64,000 nt of DNA from Streptomyces albus subsp. albus (GTDB lineage Bacteria; Actinomycetota; Actinomycetes; Streptomycetales; Streptomycetaceae), in contig NZ_JOID01000016.1 in assembly GCF_000719865.1 (NCBI RefSeq), positions 295,669 to 359,668 on the forward strand, written 5' to 3'. Made by a program: the position numbers and the translations under genes. Below are positions 35,506 to 46,557 of the stretch, one piece after another. The notes under the pieces are model-generated. The model worked only from the letters and a program-made list of their open reading frames with translations, did not search any database and was not told the origin of the DNA. Every line of letters starts with the position of its first letter. Position 1 is the stretch's first letter.

Positions 35506-36633
35506 TCAGCCGCCCGAGGTGTCCAGCTCCGCGTCGGCGCCCACGCAGGCGCTGTCGTACGGGTCGGCCAGCCAGCCGTCCGGCAGCACCACCCGGTTCC
35601 GTCCCGAGGTGCGCCCGCGCGGACCGTCCGCGTGGGCCGGCCAGGGCTGGTCCGGGTCCAGCCGGCTGAGCAGCTCGTCCAGTTCGGCCAGGGACGAGGC
35701 GGTCGCCAGCCGCTTGCGCAGCTCGGAGCCGACCGAGAAGCCCTTGGTGTACCAGGCGATGTGCTTGCGGAAGTCGATGACGCCGCGCGCCTCGTCCTCC
35801 AGCCACTCCCCCAGCAGCTGGGCGTGGCGCCGCATCACGGCGGCGACCTCCCCGAAGGCGGGCGCCGCGATCTCGCCACCGCCCTCGAAGGCCGCCACCA
35901 GATCGCCGAACAGCCAGGGCCGCCCCAGGCAGCCGCGGCCGACCACCACGCCGTCACAGCCGGTCTCGCGCACCATGCGCACGGCGTCGGCGGCGGACCA
36001 GATGTCGCCGTTGCCGAGCACCGGGATCTCCGGGACGGCTTCCCTGAGGCGGGCGACGGCCTCCCAGTCGGCGGTGCCGCCGTAGTGCTGGGCCGCCGTC
36101 CGGCCGTGCAGGGCGATCGCGGTGACGCCCTCCTCGACGGCGATCCGCCCGGCGTCGAGATAGGTGAGGTGGTCGTCGTCGATGCCCTTGCGCATCTTCA
36201 TGGTGACCGGCAGCCCGCCCGCGCCCGCGACGGCCTCCCGCAGGATCGCCCGCAGCAGCGGCCGCTTGTACGGCAGCGCCGAACCGCCGCCCTTGCGGGT
36301 CACCTTGGGCACCGGACAGCCGAAGTTGAGGTCGATGTGATCGGCCAGGTTCTCGTCGGCGATCATCCGGACGGCCTTGCCGACGGTCGCCGGGTCCACG
36401 CCGTAGAGCTGGACGGAGCGGGGCTTCTCGGCGCCGTCGAAGTGGATCAGCCGCATCGTCTTGGCGTCCCGCTCGACCAGCGCCCGGGTCGTGATCATCT
36501 CGCTGACGAACAGGCCCTTGCCGCCGGAGAACTCCCGGCAGAGCGTGCGGAACGGCGCGTTGGTGATCCCGGCCATGGGGGCGAGCACCACCGGTGGCTG
36601 CACGGTGTGCGGGCCGATCTGCAACTGCGACAT
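35506..36633 (-). CDS. dusB: tRNA-dihydrouridine synthase B
   Basis: 375 aa, NifR3/DusB family. FMN-binding barrel with VVLAPMAGITNAPFR at about residues 15-29, HIDLNFGCPVPKVTRKGGG with the catalytic Cys near 109, PVTMKMRKGIDDDHLT, ALHGRTAAQHYGG, PVLGNGDIWSA and GVVVGRGCLGRPWLF. It reduces uridine to dihydrouridine in tRNA. ATG chosen by family start (SQLQIGPHTVQPPVVLAPMAG). It lies downstream of glyS on the same strand, separated by a terminator hairpin. Confidence 0.92.
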   Translation of the reverse strand: MSQLQIGPHTVQPPVVLAPMAGITNAPFRTLCREFSGGKGLFVSEMITTRALVERDAKTMRLIHFDGAEKPRSVQLYGVDPATVGKAVRMIADENLADHIDLNFGCPVPKVTRKGGGSALPYKRPLLRAILREAVAGAGGLPVTMKMRKGIDDDHLTYLDAGRIAVEEGVTAIALHGRTAAQHYGGTADWEAVARLREAVPEIPVLGNGDIWSAADAVRMVRETGCDGVVVGRGCLGRPWLFGDLVAAFEGGGEIAAPAFGEVAAVMRRHAQLLGEWLEDEARGVIDFRKHIAWYTKGFSVGSELRKRLATASSLAELDELLSRLDPDQPWPAHADGPRGRTSGRNRVVLPDGWLADPYDSACVGADAELDTSGG

Positions 36634-36753
36634 CGAGCGGCTTTCCTCGGTTCGTACGGTTCCGGCCGCCCGTGTACGGGGCAGCGGCGGAAGGGGCGGC
36701 CTCCCATTGTCCCGCATCCCCCGGACGCCGCGGACCGTGCCGGAGGCCCCGCA

Positions 36754-36800
36754 CACCGGCGCCCCGGCGCCCGCCGTGAGCGGGTACCGGGGCGCCGGTG
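36754..36800 (-). terminator. Hairpin terminator after glyS
   Basis: Perfect 14-bp stem CACCGGCGCCCCGG (36754-36767) with CCGGGGCGCCGGTG (36787-36800); the 19-base loop contains a further CCCGC/GCGGG pairing. It lies 18 bases beyond the glyS stop. Confidence 0.65.
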
Positions 36801-36817
36801 GGTGCGCAGGGCGGCGG

Positions 36818-38200
36818 TCAGCAGCCCAGGAGGCGGGAGGCCAGGTAGCCCTGGATCTGGTCCAGGGAGACACGCTCCTGCTTCATGGTGTCGCGCTCAC
36901 GGACGGTCACCGCGTTGTCGTCGAGGGTGTCGAAGTCGACGGTGACGCAGAACGGCGTGCCGATCTCGTCCTGGCGGCGGTAGCGGCGGCCGATGGCGCC
37001 CGCGTCGTCGAACTCGATGTTCCAGTTCTTCCGCAGGTCGGCGGCGAGCCCCTTGGCCTTGGGCGAGAGCTCGGGGTTGCGGGAGAGCGGCAGCACGGCG
37101 GCCTTGACCGGCGCGAGGCGCGGGTCGAGGCGGAGCACGGTGCGCTTCTCCATCTTGCCCTTGGCGTTGGGCGCCTCGTCCTCGACGTAGGCGTCGAGCA
37201 TGAAGGCGAGCATGGCGCGGTTGACGCCGGCCGCCGGCTCGATGACGTACGGCGTCCAGCGCTCGCCGGCCTCCTGGTCGAAGTACGACAGGTCGTGGCC
37301 GGAGGCCTTGGAGTGGGCGCCGAGGTCGAAGTCGGTGCGGTTGGCCACACCTTCGAGCTCGGAGAACTCACTGCCGCCGAAGTTGAAGCGGTACTCGATG
37401 TCGGCGGTGCGCTTGGAGTAGTGGGAGAGCTTCTCCGCCGGGTGCTCGTACCAGCGGATGTTCTCCTCCTGGATACCGAGGTCGCGGTACCAGTTCCAGC
37501 GCTCCTCCATCCAGTAGATGTGCCACTTCTCGTCCTCGCCGGGCTTGACGAAGAACTCCATCTCCATCTGCTCGAACTCGCGGGTCCGGAAGATGAAGTT
37601 GCCGGGCGTGATCTCGTTCCGGAAGGACTTGCCCATCTGCGCGATGCCGAACGGCGGCTTCTTCCGCGAGGTCTGCTGCACCGCGGCGAAGTTGGTGAAG
37701 ATGCCCTGGGCCGTCTCGGGCCGGAGGTAGGCGACGGAGGCGGAGTCCTGGGCCGGGCCGAGGTGGGTGGCGAGCAGCCCGGAGAACTGCTTGGGCTCGG
37801 TGAAGCCGCCCTTGTTGCCGCAGTGCGGGCAGTTGACGTCGGCCAGGCCGTTCGCCGGCAGCCGGCCGTGCTTGGCCTCGTACGCCTCTTCCAGGTGGTC
37901 GGCGCGGAACCGCTTGTGGCAGGAGGTGCACTCGGTGAGCGGGTCGCTGAAGGTGGCGACGTGGCCGGAGGCCTCCCAGACCTCGGGGGCGAGGATCACC
38001 GACGAGTCGATACCGACCACGTCCTCGCGCGAGGTGACCATGGCGCGCCACCACTGACGCTTGATGTTCTCCTTGAGCTCCACACCGAGCGGCCCGTAAT
38101 CCCAGGCGGCGCGCTGACCGCCGTAGATCTCACTGCACGGGTAGACGAAGCCACGGCGCTTGCTGAGGCTGACGATGGTGTCGATCTTGTCGGCGGCCAC
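36818..38200 (-). CDS. glyS: Glycyl-tRNA synthetase
   Basis: 460 aa, class II alpha2-type enzyme (as in Gram-positives and eukaryotes). Motif 2/3 regions [37 protein letters not shown] and [17 protein letters not shown] are clear. A zinc-knuckle-like insertion has CTSCHKR (about 88) and CPHCGNKGG (about 120). The C-terminal anticodon-binding domain ends in [16 protein letters not shown] start ([20 protein letters not shown]). Essential for translation. Divergent from znuA. Confidence 0.95.
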   Translation of the reverse strand: MAADKIDTIVSLSKRRGFVYPCSEIYGGQRAAWDYGPLGVELKENIKRQWWRAMVTSREDVVGIDSSVILAPEVWEASGHVATFSDPLTECTSCHKRFRADHLEEAYEAKHGRLPANGLADVNCPHCGNKGGFTEPKQFSGLLATHLGPAQDSASVAYLRPETAQGIFTNFAAVQQTSRKKPPFGIAQMGKSFRNEITPGNFIFRTREFEQMEMEFFVKPGEDEKWHIYWMEERWNWYRDLGIQEENIRWYEHPAEKLSHYSKRTADIEYRFNFGGSEFSELEGVANRTDFDLGAHSKASGHDLSYFDQEAGERWTPYVIEPAAGVNRAMLAFMLDAYVEDEAPNAKGKMEKRTVLRLDPRLAPVKAAVLPLSRNPELSPKAKGLAADLRKNWNIEFDDAGAIGRRYRRQDEIGTPFCVTVDFDTLDDNAVTVRERDTMKQERVSLDQIQGYLASRLLGC

Positions 38201-38338
38201 GGTGCTCTCTTCATGATGACGACGAACAGCGGAATGACACAGGCTACCGGCGGGCGGTCCTCCGGGACCAATTGGTGTCCGGGCTTTGGCCATCCGGGCC
38301 CGGCGGGGGTCCGTGCGGCGGGCCTCTCACCCGATTTA

Positions 38339-38376
38339 TTGACAATCGTTTCCACCTTTGTTGAAAATGGATGTCA
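38339..38376 (+). promoter_or_regulatory. Leaderless znuA promoter overlapped by two Zur-like boxes
   Basis: -35 TTGACA (38339-38344), 18-base spacer, -10 GAAAAT (38363-38368); the predicted +1 is the A of the ATG at 38376. Two 15-mers resemble the actinobacterial Zur site TGAAAATGATTTTCA: TGACAATCGTTTCCA at 38340-38354 (11/15) on the -35, and TGAAAATGGATGTCA at 38362-38376 (12/15) on the -10 and start. Zinc-dependent repression is inferred; zur itself is three genes downstream. Confidence 0.65.
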
Positions 38377-39371
38377 TGAACGTACGCCGGAACCGCCCCG
38401 CCTCCCGAATAACCGCCGCCGCGGCCGCCGCCGGGGCCACCGCCCTCGGCCTCGTCACCCTCACCGCCTGCGGCACCGGCGCGGGAGGCGCGGGCGGGGA
38501 CGGCAAGGTGAACGTCGTCGCGTCCTTCTACCCGCTGGAGTACCTCGCCGAGGAGGTCGGCGGGGAGCACGTCTCCGTCACCACGCTGACGAAGCCCGGG
38601 GTGGAGCCGCACGACCTGGAGATCAAGCCGCGCCAGACGGCCGAGCTGAGCGAGGCCGACGTGGCCTTCTACCTCAAGGGGCTGCAGCCCGCCGTGGACG
38701 CCGCCGTGGCCCAGTCCGGTGTGAAGACCGCCGTGGACGCCGCGGAACTCGGCGCCGGCGAGCACGGCGACGAGCACGCGGAGGAACACGGCGACGAGCC
38801 CTCCGGGGAGCCGGAGTCCGGCGGAGACGGCCACGACCACTCCGGCGGCGCCTCCGACCCCCACCTCTGGCTCGACCCGACCCAGTACGCCGAGGTCGCC
38901 GAAGGTTTCGCCAAGACCCTCGCCGAGGCCGACCCCGACCACGCCGCCGCCTACGAGAAGAACGCCGGCGCCCTGGCGAAGAAGCTCACCGCGCTCGACA
39001 AGGAGTTCGCGGACGGCCTGCGGAACCGCACCACCGACACCTTCATCACCACCCACGCCGCCTTCGGCCACCTCGCCTCCCGGTACGGCCTGGAGCAGGA
39101 GGCGATCGGCGGCCTCGACCCCGAGGCCGAGCCGAGCCCCGCCCGGATGCGGGAACTGCACACCGTCGCGGAGCGTGAGAAGGTGACCACCGTCTTCTTC
39201 GAGACGCTGGTCAGCGACGCCACCGCGAAGACCCTGGCGGCGGACACCGGCCTCAAGACGGATGTGCTCGACCCCCTGGAGGGAATCACCGACCGGTCCG
39301 CCGGCGATGACTACTTCGAGGTCATGCGCGCCAACCTGGACGCGCTGCGGAAGGCCCTCGGCTCCGGCTGA
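38376..39371 (+). CDS. znuA: Zinc ABC transporter substrate-binding lipoprotein
   Basis: 331 aa. Lipoprotein signal with lipobox LTAC. The ZnuA/TroA fold has VVASFYPLEYLAEEVGGE, KPGVEPHDLEIKP (first metal His), a His/Asp/Glu-rich loop (about residues 128-158: GEHGDEHAEEHGD, DGHDHSGG) typical of zinc-specific members, DPHLWLDPTQYAEVAEG, THAAFGHLASRYGL and a final Asp region VLDPLEGITD. It binds extracellular zinc and passes it to ZnuB. ATG at 38376 chosen because the promoter predicts a leaderless start there; an in-frame ATG 9 bases earlier is the alternative. Confidence 0.92.
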   Translation: MNVRRNRPASRITAAAAAAGATALGLVTLTACGTGAGGAGGDGKVNVVASFYPLEYLAEEVGGEHVSVTTLTKPGVEPHDLEIKPRQTAELSEADVAFYLKGLQPAVDAAVAQSGVKTAVDAAELGAGEHGDEHAEEHGDEPSGEPESGGDGHDHSGGASDPHLWLDPTQYAEVAEGFAKTLAEADPDHAAAYEKNAGALAKKLTALDKEFADGLRNRTTDTFITTHAAFGHLASRYGLEQEAIGGLDPEAEPSPARMRELHTVAEREKVTTVFFETLVSDATAKTLAADTGLKTDVLDPLEGITDRSAGDDYFEVMRANLDALRKALGSG

Positions 39372-39456
39372 CCCCACCGCCACCCGGCGCGGCCTCCCCC
39401 GGCCGCCCCGCCCGCCCCCGCGACCGCCCCACGACCGTCCCCGAAAGGCCCGGACC

Positions 39457-40227
39457 ATGGCCGTACAGCCCGTTGTCTCCCTGCGCGGTGCCACCGCCCG
39501 GCTCGGTGCGCGCACCGTGCTGCGCGGGGTCGATCTGACCGTCGGCCGGGGCGAGGTCGTCGCCCTGCTCGGCGCCAACGGCTCGGGCAAGTCCACCGCC
39601 GTACGGGCCGTCGTCGGCCAGGTGCCGCTGGAGGAGGGTTCCCTGGAGCTGTTCGGCACCCCGCTGCGCCGCTTCCGCGACTGGGCCCGCGTCGGTTACG
39701 TACCGCAGCGGACCACCGCCGCGAGCGGGGTGCCCGCGACCGTGCGCGAGGTCGTGGCCTCCGGCCGGCTGGCCCGTACGGGGCTGCGGCCGCGGCGGAA
39801 GGCGGACCGGGCCGCCGTCGGCCGGGCGCTGGAGCTCGTCGGCATGGACCACCGCGCCGGTGACTCCGTGAACGCCCTCTCCGGCGGCCAGCACCAGCGG
39901 GTGCTGATCGCCCGCGCGCTGGCCTCCGAACCCGAACTGCTGATCATGGACGAGCCGATGGCGGGCGTCGACCTCGCCGGCCAGGAGGTCCTCGCGGACA
40001 TCCTGCGCGCCCAGGTCGCCGCCGGCGCCACCGTCCTCCTCGTCCTGCACGAACTCGGCCCGCTGGAGCCGCTGATCGACCGCGCGGTCGTCCTCCGCGA
40101 CGGCTGCGTGGTGCACGACGGGCCGCCGCCCGAGGCCGTGGGCCAGCACGCGCTGCCCGGCCACGACCATGTCCACCCGCACGCCGGCCCGGCGGCGGAA
40201 CCGACCCGGACGGGGCTGCTGAGCTGA
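39457..40227 (+). CDS. znuC: Zinc ABC transporter ATP-binding protein
   Basis: 256 aa. Walker A GANGSGKST (about residues 40-48), Q-loop YVPQRT, signature LSGGQHQRVLIARAL, Walker B LLIMDEPMAG, H-loop VLHELG. The C-terminus carries several His residues (GQHALPGHDHVHPHAG), often seen in zinc systems. AAAGG is 12 bases before the ATG. Overlaps znuB by one base (TGATG). Confidence 0.93.
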   Translation: MAVQPVVSLRGATARLGARTVLRGVDLTVGRGEVVALLGANGSGKSTAVRAVVGQVPLEEGSLELFGTPLRRFRDWARVGYVPQRTTAASGVPATVREVVASGRLARTGLRPRRKADRAAVGRALELVGMDHRAGDSVNALSGGQHQRVLIARALASEPELLIMDEPMAGVDLAGQEVLADILRAQVAAGATVLLVLHELGPLEPLIDRAVVLRDGCVVHDGPPPEAVGQHALPGHDHVHPHAGPAAEPTRTGLLS

Positions 40228-41126
40228 TGGAGATCCTGAACTACGCCTTCATGCAGCGGGCCCTGCTCGCCGCCGTGCTCGTCGGCGTCACCGCGCCGGC
40301 CATCGGCATCTACCTCGTCCAGCGCCGTCAGGCGATCATGGGCGACGGCATCGGCCATGTCGCCATGACCGGCGTCGCCCTCGGCTTCCTGCTGAACACC
40401 AGCCCGGTGTGGATGGCGACCCTGGTCGCGGTGGCCGGCTCGGTCGGCATGGAGCTGATCCGCTCCCGCGGCCGCACCAGCGGCGACGTCGCGCTCGCCC
40501 TGCTGTTCTACGGCGGCATGGCCGGCGGTGTCATGATCATCAACCTGGCGCCGGGCGGCTCCACGGCCAACCTCTCCACCTATCTCTTCGGCTCCATCAC
40601 CACCGTCGCCCCCGAGGACGTGGTGGCGATCTGCCTGCTCGCGGCCCTCGTGATCGCGATCACCCTCGGCCTGCGCCGCCAGCTCTTCGCGGTGTGCCAG
40701 GACGAGGAGTTCGCGCGGGTCACCGGGCTGCCGGTGCGGCTGCTGAACCTGCTGCTCGCGGTCACGGCCGCGCTGACGGTCACCGTCGCCATGCGCATCG
40801 TCGGGCTGCTGCTGGTCAGCGCGATGATGGTGATCCCGGTCGCCGCCGCCCAGCGGGTCACCCGCGGCTTCGCGGCCACCCTGGCCATCGCGATGGGGAT
40901 CGGCGTCACGGTCTCGCTGACCGGTACGGTGACGACGTACTACGTGGACGCGCCCTCGGGCGCCGCGATCGTCCTGCTGGCCATCGCCGTCTTCCTGGCC
41001 TTCGCGGCCGTGACAGCGCCGCTGGCCCGCGCCCGGGCCCGCCGGGCCGCGGCGGAGCAGGGGGAGCGGTGCGGCGTGGAGAAGGCGGCAGGGGAGCGCC
41101 CGGCGGGCGACGACGTGAAGGTCTGA
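40227..41126 (+). CDS. znuB: Zinc ABC transporter permease
   Basis: 299 aa, ABC-3 family with about eight membrane segments (ALLAAVLVGVTAPAIGIYLV; VVAICLLAALVIAITLGL; VVSAMMVIPVAA-type stretch near residue 195). RRQAIMGDGIGHVAMTGVALG near residue 33 is the conserved cytoplasmic loop. Forms the zinc channel with ZnuC. Followed 83 bases later by zur. Confidence 0.93.
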   Translation: MEILNYAFMQRALLAAVLVGVTAPAIGIYLVQRRQAIMGDGIGHVAMTGVALGFLLNTSPVWMATLVAVAGSVGMELIRSRGRTSGDVALALLFYGGMAGGVMIINLAPGGSTANLSTYLFGSITTVAPEDVVAICLLAALVIAITLGLRRQLFAVCQDEEFARVTGLPVRLLNLLLAVTAALTVTVAMRIVGLLLVSAMMVIPVAAAQRVTRGFAATLAIAMGIGVTVSLTGTVTTYYVDAPSGAAIVLLAIAVFLAFAAVTAPLARARARRAAAEQGERCGVEKAAGERPAGDDVKV

Positions 41127-41209
41127 GGTCCCGGACGGGACCGGCGAGGGCGCCCGCGGGGGCTGGCACAATGGCCAGTCGGATGCGGGCCGGCGAGGAG
41201 GAGGCAACG

Positions 41210-41662
41210 GTGGCCACAGCGGGGAGCGGCGGAACGAGCACGGCGCCGGTACGCGGCCGGTCGACGCGGCAGCGCGCGGCCGTGGCCGCGGCCCTGGACG
41301 AGGTGGACGAGTTCCGCAGCGCCCAGGAGCTGCACGACGTCCTCAAGCACCGGGGCGACTCCGTCGGCCTGACGACCGTCTACCGCACCCTGCAGTCGCT
41401 CGCCGACGCGGGCGAGGTGGACGTCCTGCGCACCGACGAGGGCGAGGCCGTCTACCGCCGGTGCAGCACCGACGACCATCACCACCACCTGGTCTGCCGG
41501 GGCTGCGGCAGGGCGGTCGAGGTGGAGGGCCCGGCCGTCGAGACCTGGGCCGAGCAGATCGCGGCCGAGCACGGCTTCGTCGACGTCGCGCACACCATCG
41601 AGATCTTCGGCACCTGCGGCGACTGCGCGGCGAAGGCCGCGGCGGGCGGCGGCAAGCGCTGA
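41210..41662 (+). CDS. zur: Zinc uptake regulator, Fur family
   Basis: 150 aa. Winged helix (RSTRQRAAVAAALDEVDEFRSAQEL ... VGLTTVYRTLQSLADAGEV, with a short gap), then the metal-binding dimer domain: DDHHHHLVCRGCGRAVEVEG and GTCGDC, giving the two CxxC pairs of the structural zinc site and His ligands of the sensor site. It represses znuACB and other zinc-starvation genes when zinc is bound. GTG start selected because GAGGAGG precedes it by 6 bases. Confidence 0.92.
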   Translation: MATAGSGGTSTAPVRGRSTRQRAAVAAALDEVDEFRSAQELHDVLKHRGDSVGLTTVYRTLQSLADAGEVDVLRTDEGEAVYRRCSTDDHHHHLVCRGCGRAVEVEGPAVETWAEQIAAEHGFVDVAHTIEIFGTCGDCAAKAAAGGGKR

Positions 41663-41663
41663 C

Positions 41664-41686
41664 CCGCCCGCCCGGGAGGCGGGCGG
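41664..41686 (+). terminator. Short hairpin directly after zur
   Basis: CCGCCCGCC (41664-41672) and GGCGGGCGG (41678-41686), perfect 9-bp stem with a 5-base loop, starting one base after the zur stop. Confidence 0.55.
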
Positions 41687-41698
41687 AACGGATGGCGA

Positions 41699-41737
41699 GA
41701 GCGGCCCCGGCCGGGGAAGACCCGGCCGGGGCCGCTC
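41699..41737. terminator. Strong bidirectional terminator between zur and uppS
   Basis: Perfect 17-bp stem (41699-41715 with 41721-41737) and loop GAAGA. It lies between convergent genes and is symmetric, so it can serve both. Confidence 0.8.
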
Positions 41738-41754
41738 CGTGCCCGGGGAGAGTG

Positions 41755-42594
41755 TCAGGCGGACGCCCCGGCCGCCCCCTCGCCCGGCTGCGCCGGGTTC
41801 GGCTCCGCGCCCCCGAAGCGGCGGTCGCGCCGGGCGAACTCCAGGCAGGCCCGCCACAGGTCGCGGCGGTCGAAGTCCGGCCACAGCACGTCCTGGAAGA
41901 CCATCTCGGCGTAAGCGCTCTGCCATATCAGGTAGTTGGAGGTGCGCTGCTCCCCCGACGGCCGGACGAAGAGATCCACGTCCGGCATGTCCGGGTAGTA
42001 CAGGTACCGCTGCACCGTCTTCTCGGTGACCTTGGACGGGTCGAGCTTCCCGGCCCGCACGTCGGCCGCGATGGCCGCCGCGGCGTCGGCGATCTCGGCG
42101 CGGCCGCCGTAGTTGACGCAGAAGTACAGCGTCATGGCGTCGTTGTCCTTGGTCTGCTCCTGCGCTATCTGCAGCTCCTGCACCACGGACTTCCACAGCT
42201 TGGGCATCCGCCCCACCCAGCGGATGCGGATGCCCAGGGCGTCCATCTCGTCCCGGCGGCGGCGGATCACGTCCCGGTTGAAGTTCATCAGGAAGCGCAC
42301 CTCCTCGGGCGAGCGCTTCCAGTTCTCCGTGGAGAAGGCGTACAGCGAGAGGTTCTTGACACCCATCTCCAGGCAGCCCTTGAGCACGTCCAGGACGACG
42401 CCCTCACCGACCTTGTGCCCCTCGGTGCGCGGCAGCCCGCGCTCCTTCGCCCAGCGCCCGTTGCCGTCCATGACGACCGCCACGTGCTTCGGGATCAGCT
42501 CCCCGGGGATCTCCGGCGGGCGCGCGCCGCTGGGGTGCGGCTCCGGCTGCTGGTACTCGCGACGGGTACGGCCCAGAATCCCGCGTCGTGCCAT
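41755..42594 (-). CDS. uppS: Isoprenyl transferase (undecaprenyl diphosphate synthase family)
   Basis: 279 aa. cis-prenyltransferase motifs: [20 protein letters not shown] (catalytic Asp about residue 43), [22 protein letters not shown] cut here as two pieces, [13 protein letters not shown], and the Arg/Glu-rich active-site end [15 protein letters not shown] with AYAEMVF. It makes the C50-C55 lipid carrier for cell-wall synthesis. The basic N-terminal extension ([15 protein letters not shown]) is typical of actinobacteria. It starts 14 bases after the recO stop, forming an operon. Confidence 0.93.
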   Translation of the reverse strand: MARRGILGRTRREYQQPEPHPSGARPPEIPGELIPKHVAVVMDGNGRWAKERGLPRTEGHKVGEGVVLDVLKGCLEMGVKNLSLYAFSTENWKRSPEEVRFLMNFNRDVIRRRRDEMDALGIRIRWVGRMPKLWKSVVQELQIAQEQTKDNDAMTLYFCVNYGGRAEIADAAAAIAADVRAGKLDPSKVTEKTVQRYLYYPDMPDVDLFVRPSGEQRTSNYLIWQSAYAEMVFQDVLWPDFDRRDLWRACLEFARRDRRFGGAEPNPAQPGEGAAGASA

Positions 42595-42608
42595 GCGGTC
42601 CACGTCTC

Positions 42609-43355
42609 CTATTTCTCCACATACCTGAGGGAACGCAGTCCGCGCTCCAGGTGCCAGTGCAGATAGGCTGCCACGAGCCCGCTGCCCTCCCTGACGTACC
42701 GCGCCTCGCACGCGTCCGCCGTCTCCCAGTCGCCCGCCAGCAGCGCCCCGAGCAGGGCCAGGGCCTCCCCCGAGGGCACGACGCTCCCCGGCACCCGGCA
42801 GTCCCCGCACACCACGCCGCCGGCCGACACCGAGAAGAAGCGGTTCGGGCCCGGCAGGCCGCATTTGGCGCAGGCGGCGAAGCTGGGCGCGTAGCCGTTG
42901 ACGGCCAGCGAGCGGAGCAGGAAGGCGTCGAGCACCAGCCGCGGCTCGTGCTCACCGCCCGCGAGCGTCCGCAGCGCCCCCACCAGCAGCAGATACTGCT
43001 GGACGGCCGGCTCGCCCTCGTGGTCGGTGAACCGCTCGGCGGTCTCCAGCATGGCCGTGCCCGCCGTGTAGCGGTCGTAGTCGGTGACGATGGCGCCGCC
43101 GTACGGAGCGATGGTCTCGCTCTGGGTGCACAGCGGCAGACCGCGGCCGACGAGCTCCCCGCCCCGGGAGAAGAACTGCACGTCCACATGGGAGAAGGGC
43201 TCCAGCCGGGCCCCGAACTTCGACTTGGTCCGCCGCACCCCGCGCGCCACCGCCCGCACCCGGCCGTGGCCCCGGGTGAGCAGGGTGATGATCCGGTCCG
43301 CCTCACCCAGCTTCTGGGTGCGCAGCACGATGCCGTCGTCGCGGAACAGAGTCAT
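42609..43355 (-). CDS. recO: DNA repair protein RecO
   Basis: 248 aa from [20 protein letters not shown], the usual family start; an ATG 9 bases earlier is possible. OB-fold N-terminus ([17 protein letters not shown]), helical middle, and a zinc site [14 protein letters not shown] with CGDCR (about residues 165-190). It loads RecA through RecFOR during gap repair. Confidence 0.93.
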   Translation of the reverse strand: MTLFRDDGIVLRTQKLGEADRIITLLTRGHGRVRAVARGVRRTKSKFGARLEPFSHVDVQFFSRGGELVGRGLPLCTQSETIAPYGGAIVTDYDRYTAGTAMLETAERFTDHEGEPAVQQYLLLVGALRTLAGGEHEPRLVLDAFLLRSLAVNGYAPSFAACAKCGLPGPNRFFSVSAGGVVCGDCRVPGSVVPSGEALALLGALLAGDWETADACEARYVREGSGLVAAYLHWHLERGLRSLRYVEK

Positions 43356-43439
43356 GCGGGCCATTGTCCCGCACGGAGAGCGCTGCCGGACGCGGGGGCG
43401 GGGAAAGCCCGGGGCGGCCCGTACGGCTCCGGGGAGGGC

Positions 43440-44114
43440 TCAGGAGGGGGTGCGGGCCGCGGCGGTGAGGAGCCGCTCGGTCTCCTCTCGGCGGATGGTC
43501 AGGGCCGTGCCGACGGCGGAGAGGGCCTCCCGCTCGGCGGGGCGGTAGGGCCCGTCCGCGAGGGCGATCCGGGCGCCCTGCAGCAGGATGCTCTCCCGGC
43601 CGGCCGGGGCGAGATGCGGGGCCAGCGGGCCCAGGGCCTCGTGGAGCTCTATGGTCAGCGCCGTGCCGCTGCCCTCGCCGAAGTCCTCGGCCCAGCCGGG
43701 GAGCCGTCCGGCGTCGGTGGCCAGCGCCTCGACGAGGGTGAGGAGCTGCTGCTCGGTGCAGTCCGCGAAGCCCGCGGCGCGCACCACGGAGACGGCCGCC
43801 TCACGGGTCGGGCGGGCCTCGGTGCCGCCCGCTGCGAGGACGGCGAGCGCGACGGTGTGCACGGCGTCGCGGAGCATCGCCGAGAAGCGGACGGTGGTGG
43901 GGTGGTCCAGGGTCTCGGTGCCGAAGTGGCCCCGGCAGGAGGAGCACTCGACGACCGGGCCCGCGCTGCCCCGGGGCAGGACGGGGATGCCGAGGAAGGT
44001 GAACCGGCGGCGCCCGGTGCGGCGCCGGTAGTTGCGGTCGCCGCCGCAGTCCGGGCAGAAGAACTCACCGTCGCCGACCGTGTGCCAGCTGGCGCCCACT
44101 CCCCACACGCGCAT
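43440..44114 (-). CDS. TerB-like protein with N-terminal zinc ribbon
   Basis: 224 aa. Zinc ribbon formed by FFCPDCGGDRNY and ECSSCRGHFG (residues about 15-60), followed by a mostly helical TerB-like domain (RFSAMLRDAVHTVALAVLAAGG; AREALSAVGTALTI-type segment at the end). Start set at MRVWGVGASW because GGAGGT lies 7 bases before it; an ATG 33 bases upstream has no ribosome site. Conserved beside recO/leuA in Streptomyces as far as I recall; function unknown. Confidence 0.75.
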   Translation of the reverse strand: MRVWGVGASWHTVGDGEFFCPDCGGDRNYRRRTGRRRFTFLGIPVLPRGSAGPVVECSSCRGHFGTETLDHPTTVRFSAMLRDAVHTVALAVLAAGGTEARPTREAAVSVVRAAGFADCTEQQLLTLVEALATDAGRLPGWAEDFGEGSGTALTIELHEALGPLAPHLAPAGRESILLQGARIALADGPYRPAEREALSAVGTALTIRREETERLLTAAARTPS

Positions 44115-44411
44115 CTCGCGCACCTCCGGCGGCTCATCCCAAAACATCGGGGCACCGTGCGCCGCGTGATGGTCGCGCCCTGCGGCAACGGTGCCGTATG
44201 GACGTGATGTTAACCACAGCCGGCGGGTGCCGTCAGCACCCCGGACGGAGGATGCGGAGGCCCCGCGGCGGCCGGCGATGGCCGGGAACGGCCGTTCGAA
44301 CCCCGTGCGCATGCCCCGACCTGCGCCGCAGCCCTCGCGGAGCGTGCGGTTCACGCCGGGCCGGCCTGGCCGGAACCGGCGGAAAAACAGCGGGGACCAG
44401 CGGGAGAACAA
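44115..44411. other. Intergenic stretch upstream of the TerB-like gene
   Basis: No convincing gene; together with the hairpin that follows, 379 bases separate the TerB-like gene from leuA. Confidence 0.4.
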
Positions 44412-44447
44412 CCGTGCCGCCACCCCGGGTACGGGACGGCGGCACGG
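44412..44447 (-). terminator. Hairpin terminator after leuA
   Basis: CCGTGCCGCC (44412-44421) and GGCGGCACGG (44438-44447), perfect 10-bp stem with a 16-base loop, 46 bases past the leuA stop. Confidence 0.6.
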
Positions 44448-44493
44448 GTGGGGAGCGCGTGGCGCGGGTTGGCCTCGCGCGGCCCGGGAGAGG

Positions 44494-46409
<1,916 letters not shown>

Positions 46410-46518
46410 GGTGCACAGCACCTTAGCCGAGGGGAGCCGTGACGTGTGGGGTGATTCCAGTATGCGGGACGGCGGGGAGCCATGGGGGCGTTCGTGCGGT
46501 ATCCCTCATTCCCGGCAC

Positions 46519-46534
46519 TCCGGAATGTTCCGGA
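46519..46534. promoter_or_regulatory. Palindrome between era and leuA
   Basis: TCCGGAA-TG-TTCCGGA, perfect 7-bp arms, about 110 bases upstream of the leader peptide start. Possible operator of leuA; equally, a hairpin after era (24 bases past its stop). Confidence 0.4.
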
Positions 46535-46557
46535 CCCCGGCGCGCGCGGGACGCCCG

